From the NCBI GenBank assembly GCA_964500205.1, contig CAZCNS010000001.1:186001-250000 (forward strand): a stretch of DNA of 64,000 nt, in the 5' to 3' direction. The stretch is from UBA10329 sp964500205. GTDB taxonomy: Bacteria; Bacteroidota; Bacteroidia; UBA10329. The notes below the pieces were generated by a model. That model did no database searches and had not been told where the DNA came from. It was given only the letters and a program-made list of their open reading frames with translations. Each line of letters begins with the position of its first letter. Within the stretch, counting starts at the first letter, position 1. Both the position numbers and the translations under genes were made by a program. Shown piece after piece: positions 1 through 7,901 of this stretch.

Positions 1-413
1 ATGCTCAATGACTGCGGCATTTGCACGGACTTATCAGCAATGCCGAGCTCACTCAGCAACTGCCGGGCACGGGCCTCATCGGCATGCAGCCCGGCAAGGG
101 TGCGGGCCAGCTGCAGGTTTTCCATCACATTGACCGACCGGATGAAAAGCGGCTGCTGGAATACTAATCCGATGTTCTTTCCCCGAAAAGCATCCATGGC
201 AGTGCCCGAAAGTGTGGATAGATCCGTACTGTTCACATTGACCCTTCCAGTGGAGGGCCTCATCAGTCCTGCAAGCAGATGAAGCAAGGTGGTCTTGCCG
301 CTGCCAGAGTTCCCCAATAGTAAAAGCACCTCCTCCTTTGCCACGCTGAGGTCGGGGAAGGCGAAGGACGGGCCTTGCGGGTAGGTGTATTCAAGTGCTG
401 ACGCCTGAAGCAT
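1..413 (-). CDS. ABC transporter ATP-binding protein, LolD/MacB type (C-terminus beyond window)
   Basis: The first 137 residues of an ABC ATPase are visible, reading off the left edge. The Walker A motif GNSGSGKTT lies at residues 34-42 and a Q-loop (VFQQPLF) near residue 85, followed by a VMENL stretch. This pattern is typical of the LolD/MacB/FtsE-like family, which powers lipoprotein release or efflux with a separate permease. The signature motif, Walker B and H-loop lie outside the window, so the substrate cannot be judged. The ATG start at 413 is preceded after 5 nt by a TAACTTTG promoter element, so the mRNA may be leaderless. It is transcribed divergently from the barrel protein to its right. 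The fold assignment is secure; the LolD-like subfamily is an inference. Confidence 0.85.
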   Translation of the reverse strand, partial: MLQASALEYTYPQGPSFAFPDLSVAKEEVLLLLGNSGSGKTTLLHLLAGLMRPSTGRVNVNSTDLSTLSGTAMDAFRGKNIGLVFQQPLFIRSVNVMENLQLARTLAGLHADEARARQLLSELGIADKSVQMPQSLS

Positions 414-418
414 GGTTG

Positions 419-426
419 CAAAGTTA
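419..426 (-). promoter_or_regulatory. -7 promoter element TAACTTTG for the ABC ATPase
   Basis: On the minus strand TAACTTTG matches the Bacteroidota -7 consensus TAnnTTTG. Only 5 nt separate it from the ATG at 413, so transcription probably starts at or next to the start codon. Confidence 0.55.
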
Positions 427-484
427 CGGTGCGAGGCATGGCAACGCCCTAAGACCCTTGGCATCCGTAGCTTCGCACCGCACG

Positions 485-1813
485 ATGCGTCTTTTCCGTC
501 TCTTCCAGCTCCTTATGCTTGCGCCACTTCATTGTATGGCCCAAGAGGGTGATAGCATCGGTGCCGCTGACTCGGTATCGCAGGGCATGGCAGTGCAGTT
601 CATGTATCACCCCAAGAACTGGTCAGACGAGAAGGACAGTACCCGCTATATGCTGGAGGGCAGCCCGATAATGTGGTACAACGGCTATGACGGACTCAAG
701 TTCGGGGTGCATGCCGAGGGTGGCCGGGCAGACCTCGACCACGTTTTCAGCGCACGGCTGTGGGCCAACTCTGGCCTGTGGCAGTGGGGACTGCCCGAAG
801 GCACCGACCCTTACGGTTTCATGCCTTTGGCGTTCACCGGTGATTACCGTACCTCATTGCGTGAGATATGGCGAAACAGTAGCGTGGAACTGGGCGTGAG
901 GGCCTTGGAGGGTCTTTACGGCTATCACATAGGCGGTTCTAAACAGAACGCAGCAGGCACACTCACCATGAGACTGTGGTATCTGTCCATGTATCGAAGC
1001 GGTATAAACGGGATACCGTACCTCCTGAACCGTGACACTTGGGACGCAGGCCGCTGGAACAGCACCATCAACATCAGCACTTCCTACTCTTACACTTATG
1101 GTTCGGGTGAAGGTCAGGTAATGGTCCATGTGCGCAGCGCGTTTGTCGGGCCCGGACGCGACTATCACTGGTTCAGGGCAGAAGCATTGAATCAGACCGG
1201 TGTGTGGATGCTGAACCTCCAGTCGCGGGTGTTCCTACAGTTCGGATTCGGAAACGATTGGGCACCTGAGTCCATGCTCTACCTTGACAGGGCATCGCCA
1301 GAGGAGCTGATGGACAACAACATCACACGCTCCGCTGGCATCCTTCCCTCTCAATGGGCAGCCTACAGACCCGTGCAGAACCATTTTCACCATGGCGGAG
1401 GTCTGAATATGCGCGGATATGCGGGCTACCTCGCCCCAGAGGTCACAGAAGATGGTCAAGTGCTTGCCTACCGGGGTATGAGCGGTGCAGCGATCAACCT
1501 CGAACTGGAATTCGACCGCGTTCTGGGCAGCGATATGTGGCCGCTTCGCAAATGGGTCGGACTCAACACCTACCTGTTCGGTGATGCAGGTATCATCAGC
1601 GTTAACCCGCAAGGTGCCGCTCCATCATTCGCCATGCCTCGGGCCGATGCCGGCCTCGGACTGGCCCTCACCGTGAAGCAATGGGGGCCGGTGATGCGCC
1701 TGAAGCCTTTCACCGTGCGCTTCGACATGCCCTTTTTCGTGAGCCGTCCGTCCGCCTTGGAGGCCGACCACTGGCGTTTCCGGTGGGTACTCGGAGTGCA
1801 GCGGGCATTCTGA
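485..1813 (+). CDS. Outer-membrane beta-barrel protein, function unknown
   Basis: A 442-residue protein with a signal peptide (MRLFRLFQLLMLAPLHCMAQ) and no recognisable enzymatic domain. The body is rich in aromatic and alternating polar/hydrophobic stretches (for example YDGLKFGVHAEGGRADLDHV), and the chain ends in phenylalanine, as outer-membrane barrels often do. The N-terminal part recalls the barrel-like C-terminal region attached to some Bacteroidota M1 aminopeptidases, but no peptidase domain is present here; that resemblance is from memory and tentative. An ATG at 485 is preferred over an upstream in-frame codon at 395, because the signal peptide begins there and the longer form would run into the divergent ABC gene. 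It could belong to a D15/haemolysin-activator-like group. Confidence 0.7.
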   Translation: MRLFRLFQLLMLAPLHCMAQEGDSIGAADSVSQGMAVQFMYHPKNWSDEKDSTRYMLEGSPIMWYNGYDGLKFGVHAEGGRADLDHVFSARLWANSGLWQWGLPEGTDPYGFMPLAFTGDYRTSLREIWRNSSVELGVRALEGLYGYHIGGSKQNAAGTLTMRLWYLSMYRSGINGIPYLLNRDTWDAGRWNSTINISTSYSYTYGSGEGQVMVHVRSAFVGPGRDYHWFRAEALNQTGVWMLNLQSRVFLQFGFGNDWAPESMLYLDRASPEELMDNNITRSAGILPSQWAAYRPVQNHFHHGGGLNMRGYAGYLAPEVTEDGQVLAYRGMSGAAINLELEFDRVLGSDMWPLRKWVGLNTYLFGDAGIISVNPQGAAPSFAMPRADAGLGLALTVKQWGPVMRLKPFTVRFDMPFFVSRPSALEADHWRFRWVLGVQRAF

Positions 1814-1858
1814 CCCTCGTCATGTGCTCTATAAATTGACGCCTTGACCTTCGCAGGC

Positions 1859-2371
1859 ATGGAAAACAAAGGCATCATCATCTACGGCAGCCGGTACGGA
1901 GCTGCGGGGCAATACGCCAGTTGGGCTGGAGAGGCACTGAAAATGCCCGTTCACAACCACGAGGACACCCCTTCGGACTTCCTGAGCGAGGTCGATACGG
2001 TGGTCATCATCACCTCCATCTACATGGGAGATTTCGTGGTGAAAGAATGGCTTAGCAAAAACACGGATCATCTCACGGAAAAACGGGTCTTTGTGCTGCT
2101 GGTCGGGGCCACCGAAACTGAAAAAGAGGAGAAGATCGCATCCATGTTCGACTGCAACATCCCTCCTGCCCTTTCACATTGCCATCGGCATTATGTGCGT
2201 GGCAAGAGCATCATCAGTGAGCTGTCGTTCAAGGATGGGCTGCTGCTGCGCATCGGAGCTTTTTTCACCAAAGACCCCAAGGAGAAAGCGTCCATGCTCA
2301 CCGAATTCAACGAGGTGGACAGAGCTGGCTTGGAGCCACTGCTGTCAGATGTGAGGAGTGACGGGCACTGA
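1859..2371 (+). CDS. Flavodoxin-domain protein (HemG-like)
   Basis: A 170-residue protein with a flavodoxin-like fold. It has an N-terminal beta strand followed by a phosphate-binding loop (IIIYGSRYGAAGQYASW, residues 6-22) and a second FMN-contact segment TSIYMGDFVV. These features resemble menaquinone-dependent protoporphyrinogen oxidase (HemG) and related flavodoxins, which carry electrons using FMN. Whether it oxidises protoporphyrinogen cannot be told from sequence alone, and no other haem genes are nearby. The ATG at 1859 is chosen because the fold begins there; five extra upstream codons are possible. It precedes the nuclease gene on the same strand by about 55 nt. Confidence 0.75.
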   Translation: MENKGIIIYGSRYGAAGQYASWAGEALKMPVHNHEDTPSDFLSEVDTVVIITSIYMGDFVVKEWLSKNTDHLTEKRVFVLLVGATETEKEEKIASMFDCNIPPALSHCHRHYVRGKSIISELSFKDGLLLRIGAFFTKDPKEKASMLTEFNEVDRAGLEPLLSDVRSDGH

Positions 2372-2425
2372 TCGCGCTGTCATTTTTTGACCGGGCCAAT
2401 GCTGTGACTCACTACCTTGCACGGC

Positions 2426-5197
2426 ATGTCCACCTTCCTCCACGACCTCGCATCAAGGCTCATTGCGCAGCACGGAACAGACCTCTCAAAAGTCTGTGTG
2501 GTGCTTCCAGGCAGACGGGCCGGGGTCTTCTTCCGCAAGGCGCTGGGCGACTGCACCGACAAGGCCATCTGGGCACCCACCGTACGCTCCATCGAGGATT
2601 TCGTGACCGAGGGTTCGGGGCTCACCCTGCTCGACAAGACCACGCTGCTGTTCCGCTTCTTCGAGGTCTATCGCCAGCACGCGGACGAACCGCAGCCCAT
2701 CGCACAGTTCGCGGCATGGGCGGGTTCCTTCCTTGCGGATATCAATGAGATAGACCTCAATATGCTGAACGCGGAGGCCGTGTTCCACGACCTGCATTCG
2801 GTGGAGCGCATCGCCCGCTGGAACCCCGATGGCAGCCCGCCCAGCGATTTTCAGAAACGGCACCTTGACTTCGTGCGGCAGTTCCCCGTTTTTCATTCAG
2901 AACTGAAAAAATCCCTTCTGGCGAAAAAAGAGGCATATCAGGGCATCGCGTTCCGCAAGGTGGCCGAGGAGGTGGACAAGGCCATTGCGGACAATCCTTG
3001 GGAAAAGGTGGTCTTCGCGGGATTCAACGCACTGACCGTGAGCGAAGAGACCATCATGCAGGCATGGACTCAGAACGGCAAAGGCCAACTGCTGTGGGAC
3101 ATGGACCCGACCTATGTCAGTGACCCGATTCACGAGGCAGGCCATTACATACGGAAATACCTTACCAAGCAGAGTGTGCTCCGACTCGAAAAGGAATGGG
3201 AATGGGCACGGCCGTGGCTGCGCGAGACCGACAAACAGCTCGACATCATCGCAGTGCAGCGCAAGGTGAGCCAGGCCAAGGTGGCCGCAAGCCTCATCGC
3301 CAAGCGGCTGGAGGATGACCCCACGACCGATTTTCAGCGCACGGCCATCGTGCTGAACGATGAGCAACTGCTGATGCCACTGCTGCATGCCCTGCCCGAG
3401 AAGCTCAAGGGCATCAACATCACGATGGGCTACGGGCTGCAGTTCTCGCAGAGCGCGGTGTTCATCGGCAAGCTCTTCGCGCTGTGGCAGAACAGTGCCG
3501 ATCACGATGGCAGGCTCTACCACCGCGACCTCGGGGCCATCTGCACCGACACATTCTTCCTCGCGGCCACCGGCCAGCGTGCCGATGAGCTCCTGAAGCG
3601 CCTTGCCGACAGACGCAAGGTGAGCATACGCCCTGCCGAGGCCGGGGGTGACCACCCACTGGAGCGCATCATGCTGCTGGAAATGAACGGGACGCCACAG
3701 GGCTTTCTACAAGGATTGGAAAAACTTGTCGGGACGGTACGCGATACCTGTGGTGAGTTGCCAGCACTGGCTTTGGAAATGGAATTCCTGCACCGCATCG
3801 GAAAGATGGTGACTCGCCTTTCGGACATGCTGCGGCAGTACCCCGAAATAGGCGACCTGCGCACCTTGCACGTCTTCTGGCGGCAACTGCTGCGTGGTGT
3901 GCAGCTCGATTTCAAGGGAGAACCGCTCACTGGCCTACAGGTCATGGGGATGCTGGAGACCCGCAACCTCGATTTCGAGGAGGTCATCATGCTGGGTGTG
4001 AACGAGGGCAACCTGCCATCGGGCGCATCATCCAACAGCTACCTGACCTACGACATACGCGGCAGCTACGGCCTTGCCCGGCAGAACGAGCGCGATGCAG
4101 TGACGGCCTACCACTTCTACCGCCTGCTGCACCGCGCCCAGCGGGTCACGCTGATCTATGACAGCGACACCGATGCCATGGGCAAGGGCGAGGTGAGCCG
4201 CTATGTGCATCAGCTCAGGCTGGAGCAGGGCGCGAACATCCGCATCCGAGAGTTTGAAGTAAAACAGCAGGTCGAGTCATCCGCCTTCCGACCCAAGATC
4301 ACCATTCAGAAGGGAGAGAGGGAGATGCAGCGTTTGCTGGCCCACGCTGCAAGCGGTTTCTCGCCCAGTGCGCTGAACAGCTACCGCAACTGTGCGCTGC
4401 GATTCTACTTCAGGTATGTGGCCGGATTCAGTGAGCAAAGCGACCTTAGCGAGCATATCGCGCACGACACCTTCGGGTCGGCAGTTCACAACACGCTGGA
4501 GCACCTGTACACCCCGCTCACTGGCAGGCCGCTCACGGTGGAGGCATTGGAAGCATTGCGGCCGCAGGTAGATGCCGAGCTGGACAAGCAGTTCCGCGAG
4601 GTGCTGGCCCTCGATGAACCGCCCGAGGGTCGCAACCTCCTCGCGCTGGAGGTGGCGAGGACGTACGTTCACCGCGTCATTTCGCATGACATGAAAACGC
4701 TACGGTCGGGCATGGGCATCACGCTGCTCAGACTGGAGGAGAAACTTCAGACCACTTTTGAATCCGCTGGCACCAAGGTGCGGCTAAAAGGCATGGCCGA
4801 CCGCATCGACCGACTGAGCGATGGCACCGTGCGTATCATCGACTACAAGACGGGGTCAAAACCACAGAAATCTAAGGTAGAGGACCCCGAGGAGTTCGAT
4901 GGCAGCGGGCTCGACCATTTTTTCCAACTGATGATGTACGCGCTGATGTACGCCTCGGAGGATGCAGATGCCGCCATGTACCCGGTACTATTCTACGTGC
5001 GGCACGATGACATGGAGAAGCCACTGAAGGTGCTGGAGGGCAAGGCGGAGGTGTCGGGCACTGAGCTGACCGACTACGCCTCGGCCCGCGTGGGCAGCGT
5101 TATCAGCAGACTGCTCAACCCCGAAGAGCCGTTCAACCAGACGGATGACGATGAGCGGTGCAAGCACTGCGACTTCAACGGCATCTGCCAGCGGTAA
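2426..5197 (+). CDS. PD-(D/E)XK nuclease family protein, AddB-like
   Basis: A 923-residue protein resembling AddB of AddAB-type recombination nucleases. The N-terminus (VCVVLPGRRAGVFFRKAL) matches the degenerate helicase start seen in AddB-like proteins. The C-terminal 270 residues hold a RecB-family PD-(D/E)XK nuclease: the catalytic stretch RLKGMADRIDRL...VRIIDYKTG carries the Asp and Asp-Tyr-Lys residues. One cysteine in SYRNCALRFYF and three in RCKHCDFNGIC at the C-terminus are spaced as in the iron-sulphur cluster of AddB nucleases. The family processes double-strand breaks with an AddA helicase, which is not in this window. The ATG at 2426 is preferred to a TTG three codons earlier. The stop lies 2 nt from that of the convergent PhoD gene. 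Confidence 0.85.
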   Translation: MSTFLHDLASRLIAQHGTDLSKVCVVLPGRRAGVFFRKALGDCTDKAIWAPTVRSIEDFVTEGSGLTLLDKTTLLFRFFEVYRQHADEPQPIAQFAAWAGSFLADINEIDLNMLNAEAVFHDLHSVERIARWNPDGSPPSDFQKRHLDFVRQFPVFHSELKKSLLAKKEAYQGIAFRKVAEEVDKAIADNPWEKVVFAGFNALTVSEETIMQAWTQNGKGQLLWDMDPTYVSDPIHEAGHYIRKYLTKQSVLRLEKEWEWARPWLRETDKQLDIIAVQRKVSQAKVAASLIAKRLEDDPTTDFQRTAIVLNDEQLLMPLLHALPEKLKGINITMGYGLQFSQSAVFIGKLFALWQNSADHDGRLYHRDLGAICTDTFFLAATGQRADELLKRLADRRKVSIRPAEAGGDHPLERIMLLEMNGTPQGFLQGLEKLVGTVRDTCGELPALALEMEFLHRIGKMVTRLSDMLRQYPEIGDLRTLHVFWRQLLRGVQLDFKGEPLTGLQVMGMLETRNLDFEEVIMLGVNEGNLPSGASSNSYLTYDIRGSYGLARQNERDAVTAYHFYRLLHRAQRVTLIYDSDTDAMGKGEVSRYVHQLRLEQGANIRIREFEVKQQVESSAFRPKITIQKGEREMQRLLAHAASGFSPSALNSYRNCALRFYFRYVAGFSEQSDLSEHIAHDTFGSAVHNTLEHLYTPLTGRPLTVEALEALRPQVDAELDKQFREVLALDEPPEGRNLLALEVARTYVHRVISHDMKTLRSGMGITLLRLEEKLQTTFESAGTKVRLKGMADRIDRLSDGTVRIIDYKTGSKPQKSKVEDPEEFDGSGLDHFFQLMMYALMYASEDADAAMYPVLFYVRHDDMEKPLKVLEGKAEVSGTELTDYASARVGSVISRLLNPEEPFNQTDDDERCKHCDFNGICQR

Positions 5198-5199
5198 AA

Positions 5200-6996
5200 T
5201 CAATTCTTGACGAACAGAGCACTTGTGGCATCATCGCTGCCATTGTGAACGCGCACCATGTACAGTCCGGGAGTGAATGCTGACACGTCCAGCGGCACAC
5301 GGTACTCACCAGGAGCATTCCGCCCCAAAGACCTTGAGATGAGCAGCTTGCCCATCACATCGTAGAGCTCCCAGGTAAGGGTGCTCTCTTTCGATGTGTT
5401 GATGCTCACGTTGATCAGGTCAGTGGTGGGGTTCGGATACAGCGTCATGCCAAGTGAAGAGGGTCTCGGTTCGATATTCTCCGCAGATAGCGCACTCTCA
5501 GGGCGGAGAAAATTCTGACCGCTGATGGTGATCAATGTAGCGCCCTCGGAGTGGGTGTATTCCGCCTCGGTCACTGAGGAAACATAGTTCCATGTACCCT
5601 TGGCTCGCTGCTGATTGATATCCAACACGAGATAACCCTTCTGCGCCAAATCAACAAATTTCATGTGGGGATTGGCAGTTGTGATTATTCCTGCACCGAT
5701 ATTGATGGGTGAACTTCCCGAGGTGATTGAAGTGGTCACAAACTCCACACCCACCGATCCTTGCCCTGTGTTAGGGTTATAGCTCTGATCCGGGTGCGGG
5801 ATATCATTGCCCCATGATGTATGGATGTCCCCGGTAATGACAACCACATTATCAATGCTATTATCACTGATATGCCTTATGATCTCCGTCCTCTCAGGTC
5901 GGTACCCGTCCCACTGGTCGGCATTGATGATTCCGCCCTGCGGGAAGATGATGGGGATGGCTGGCACCTCCAATGGGGCGAACATCACCTGATTACCAAT
6001 GATCTTCCATTGAGCCGATGAGCTTGAAAGCTGACCTTTCAACCACTGCTTCTGTTCTGCTCCAAGCAGCGTTCTGTTGGGGTCATCAATGGCCGGGTCG
6101 GTAAGTCCCACCTCCTCATCGCGGCCCTCGATACGGGTATCGATCATGATGAGGTCAACGAGCGGCCCCATAGGTATGGTGCGGTAGATGCTATAGCTGT
6201 CCTCGGCTTTCGGACGGATGGGCAGCCACTCGAAATATGCCTGTTCGGCATTGGCAAGACGCTGATCCCATGGGCCTTGGGTGTTGGGATCATGATTCTG
6301 GGCTCCTTCTCTCCAAGAGTTATTGGCACTCTCATGATCGTCCCACACGACATAGAATGGCCATTTGCGATGGGCCTCCTTGAGATTATCGTCCAAACGA
6401 TAGCTGGCGTAACGCTGACGATAGTCGCTAAGGGTCACGGTCTCGTTGGGCGGCATGATCTCCACGCCACTGCCGCTCAAAGTGGCTGCGTACTCATAGA
6501 TGTAGTCACCCAGATGTATCACAGCATCTATGTCATCGCGCTGATTAAGATGGTTGTATGAGTTGTAGCGCACTCCCCCACCGAAATTCTGGCACGACAC
6601 CACTGCGAAGCGAAGCCCATCGACCATGGCATCAGGTGCGGTGCGGGTGCGGCCAACGGGCGACATCAGCCCCTCCATATTGAAGCGATAGTAGTACCAG
6701 CTGTTGGCTGCAAGACCGGTGACATCGGCCTTGACGGTGAAATCCTTCGACCCGTCCGTGAAAACCGACCCGGTAGCGACAACATCCGTGAAACCCTCAT
6801 CATTCGCCACCTGCCACTCGACATCATAGCTGTCGTTCGGATCCAAAGGTGTTACCCGCGTCCAGATGATAACCCTGTCAGCTAAAGCATCACCAGAGGC
6901 TACACCGTGATGGTAGGGAGCGTTGTCCGGGTTGAACTGCGCAAGTCCAGGCAAGCAGATCAGCAAGGAGAATGCGGGAAGAAGAAGTCTTTTCAT
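5200..6996 (-). CDS. phoD: Secreted alkaline phosphatase D (PhoD) family protein with T9SS sorting domain
   Basis: A 598-residue secreted phosphodiesterase/phosphatase. After a signal peptide (MKRLLLPAFSLLICLPGLAQ) comes a PhoD N-terminal Ig-like domain (HHGVASGDALADRVIIWTR). The metallophosphatase core follows with VVSCQNF, HLGDYIYEY, VWDDHESANNSW and VITGDIHTSW, which supply the Asp/His/Asn metal ligands of the Ca/Fe PhoD family. The last 80 residues are a type A T9SS sorting domain (LYPNPTTDLINVSI...GLYMVRVHNG), so the enzyme is exported across the outer membrane. Its likely role is phosphate scavenging from phosphoesters. The ATG at 6996 is chosen because it starts the signal peptide. No pho-box-like repeats were recognised upstream. 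Confidence 0.9.
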   Translation of the reverse strand: MKRLLLPAFSLLICLPGLAQFNPDNAPYHHGVASGDALADRVIIWTRVTPLDPNDSYDVEWQVANDEGFTDVVATGSVFTDGSKDFTVKADVTGLAANSWYYYRFNMEGLMSPVGRTRTAPDAMVDGLRFAVVSCQNFGGGVRYNSYNHLNQRDDIDAVIHLGDYIYEYAATLSGSGVEIMPPNETVTLSDYRQRYASYRLDDNLKEAHRKWPFYVVWDDHESANNSWREGAQNHDPNTQGPWDQRLANAEQAYFEWLPIRPKAEDSYSIYRTIPMGPLVDLIMIDTRIEGRDEEVGLTDPAIDDPNRTLLGAEQKQWLKGQLSSSSAQWKIIGNQVMFAPLEVPAIPIIFPQGGIINADQWDGYRPERTEIIRHISDNSIDNVVVITGDIHTSWGNDIPHPDQSYNPNTGQGSVGVEFVTTSITSGSSPINIGAGIITTANPHMKFVDLAQKGYLVLDINQQRAKGTWNYVSSVTEAEYTHSEGATLITISGQNFLRPESALSAENIEPRPSSLGMTLYPNPTTDLINVSINTSKESTLTWELYDVMGKLLISRSLGRNAPGEYRVPLDVSAFTPGLYMVRVHNGSDDATSALFVKN

Positions 6997-7059
6997 CGGT
7001 AGATTTTTGGAGAAGTCAAAGGAAAGCATTGAAAATGGGAGTGAAAGGTTACGGTAACA

Positions 7060-7734
7060 TCAACGCAGCGGCTCTGTGAGAAACTCGGCCATGGGCCTGC
7101 CCGCACGCTGGCGTTCGATCAGACGGTCCACGATGTCCGGTGTCAGGATTTCGTCCGAAGGCATTCGGGTAAAAAAGTAGAAGGCCTTGTTGAAAATGAG
7201 CGGCTGTTGCTCTGCAGCATCTCTCAGTTCCTTCGGGAGGATCTTGTTGCGCTCTCCGTGCAACGACCCGTAAACGGAGCTGAATGACTCATCGTGCAGC
7301 AGGTCATTGAAGCGGTCAAGGTTTGAGGCGATATGACCCCTTATAGCCGAAAGCTGTTCCTTATCGGGCAGATAAACCCCGCCATACACCGCCAAGTGCT
7401 CAGGTCCGGCCTCGATGTACATGCCGGGAGTAACGGTATCCTTCTTGCCACCCCGACCGATCACTGCAGAACTTCTGAGTTTATAGGGACTCTTGTCCTT
7501 GCTGAAACGTACATCGCGGTTGATCCTGAAAATGGCGTCTTTCGGTGAGATGTCTAAAGCAGGGTCGTCCTCTCGCATACGCTGTATGAGCTCGGATACC
7601 AGCCCCTCGAACGGAATCTTGACGCTATTCTCGTAGCGTTTCTTGTTGGCATGAAACCAGTCCCGGTCGTTGTTCGCTGCAAGGTCTCGATAAAACTGAA
7701 GAAAATCCGGAGTGATCGGCAAGAACTCATTCAT
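7060..7734 (-). CDS. DUF2461 domain-containing protein
   Basis: A 224-residue cytoplasmic protein of the DUF2461/TIGR02453 family. Recognisable conserved blocks are the N-terminal FLQFYRDLAANNDRDWFHANK, the central IFRINRDVRFSKDKSPYK and the glycine-rich PGMYIEAGPEHLAVYGGVY. No biochemical role is established for the family. The frame stays open upstream, but homology begins at MNEFLPITPDFL, so the ATG at 7734 is chosen. It lies 63 nt downstream of nothing else on its strand and is divergent from the dipeptidyl peptidase gene, with about 165 nt between the two starts that must hold both promoters. Confidence 0.85.
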   Translation of the reverse strand: MNEFLPITPDFLQFYRDLAANNDRDWFHANKKRYENSVKIPFEGLVSELIQRMREDDPALDISPKDAIFRINRDVRFSKDKSPYKLRSSAVIGRGGKKDTVTPGMYIEAGPEHLAVYGGVYLPDKEQLSAIRGHIASNLDRFNDLLHDESFSSVYGSLHGERNKILPKELRDAAEQQPLIFNKAFYFFTRMPSDEILTPDIVDRLIERQRAGRPMAEFLTEPLR

Positions 7735-7901
7735 CTGCTCACTGGTTTTGCGAGGCAATTTCGACAAAAACATCTGAACGGAACGTACTCCCAGGACTTG
7801 AGATGCGATGTTTCTCTTGACTATTGACCGCATCGGGTAGTTGCGGGATTTTGAAGGTGCTGGGTCGGTAACGTTCTTTGCGGAAAACAATCATCTCGTA
7901 C

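Noticed and set aside
2897..3655. A 252-codon frame on the minus strand
   Set aside because: It is a shadow of the AddB-like nuclease gene with no domain of its own.
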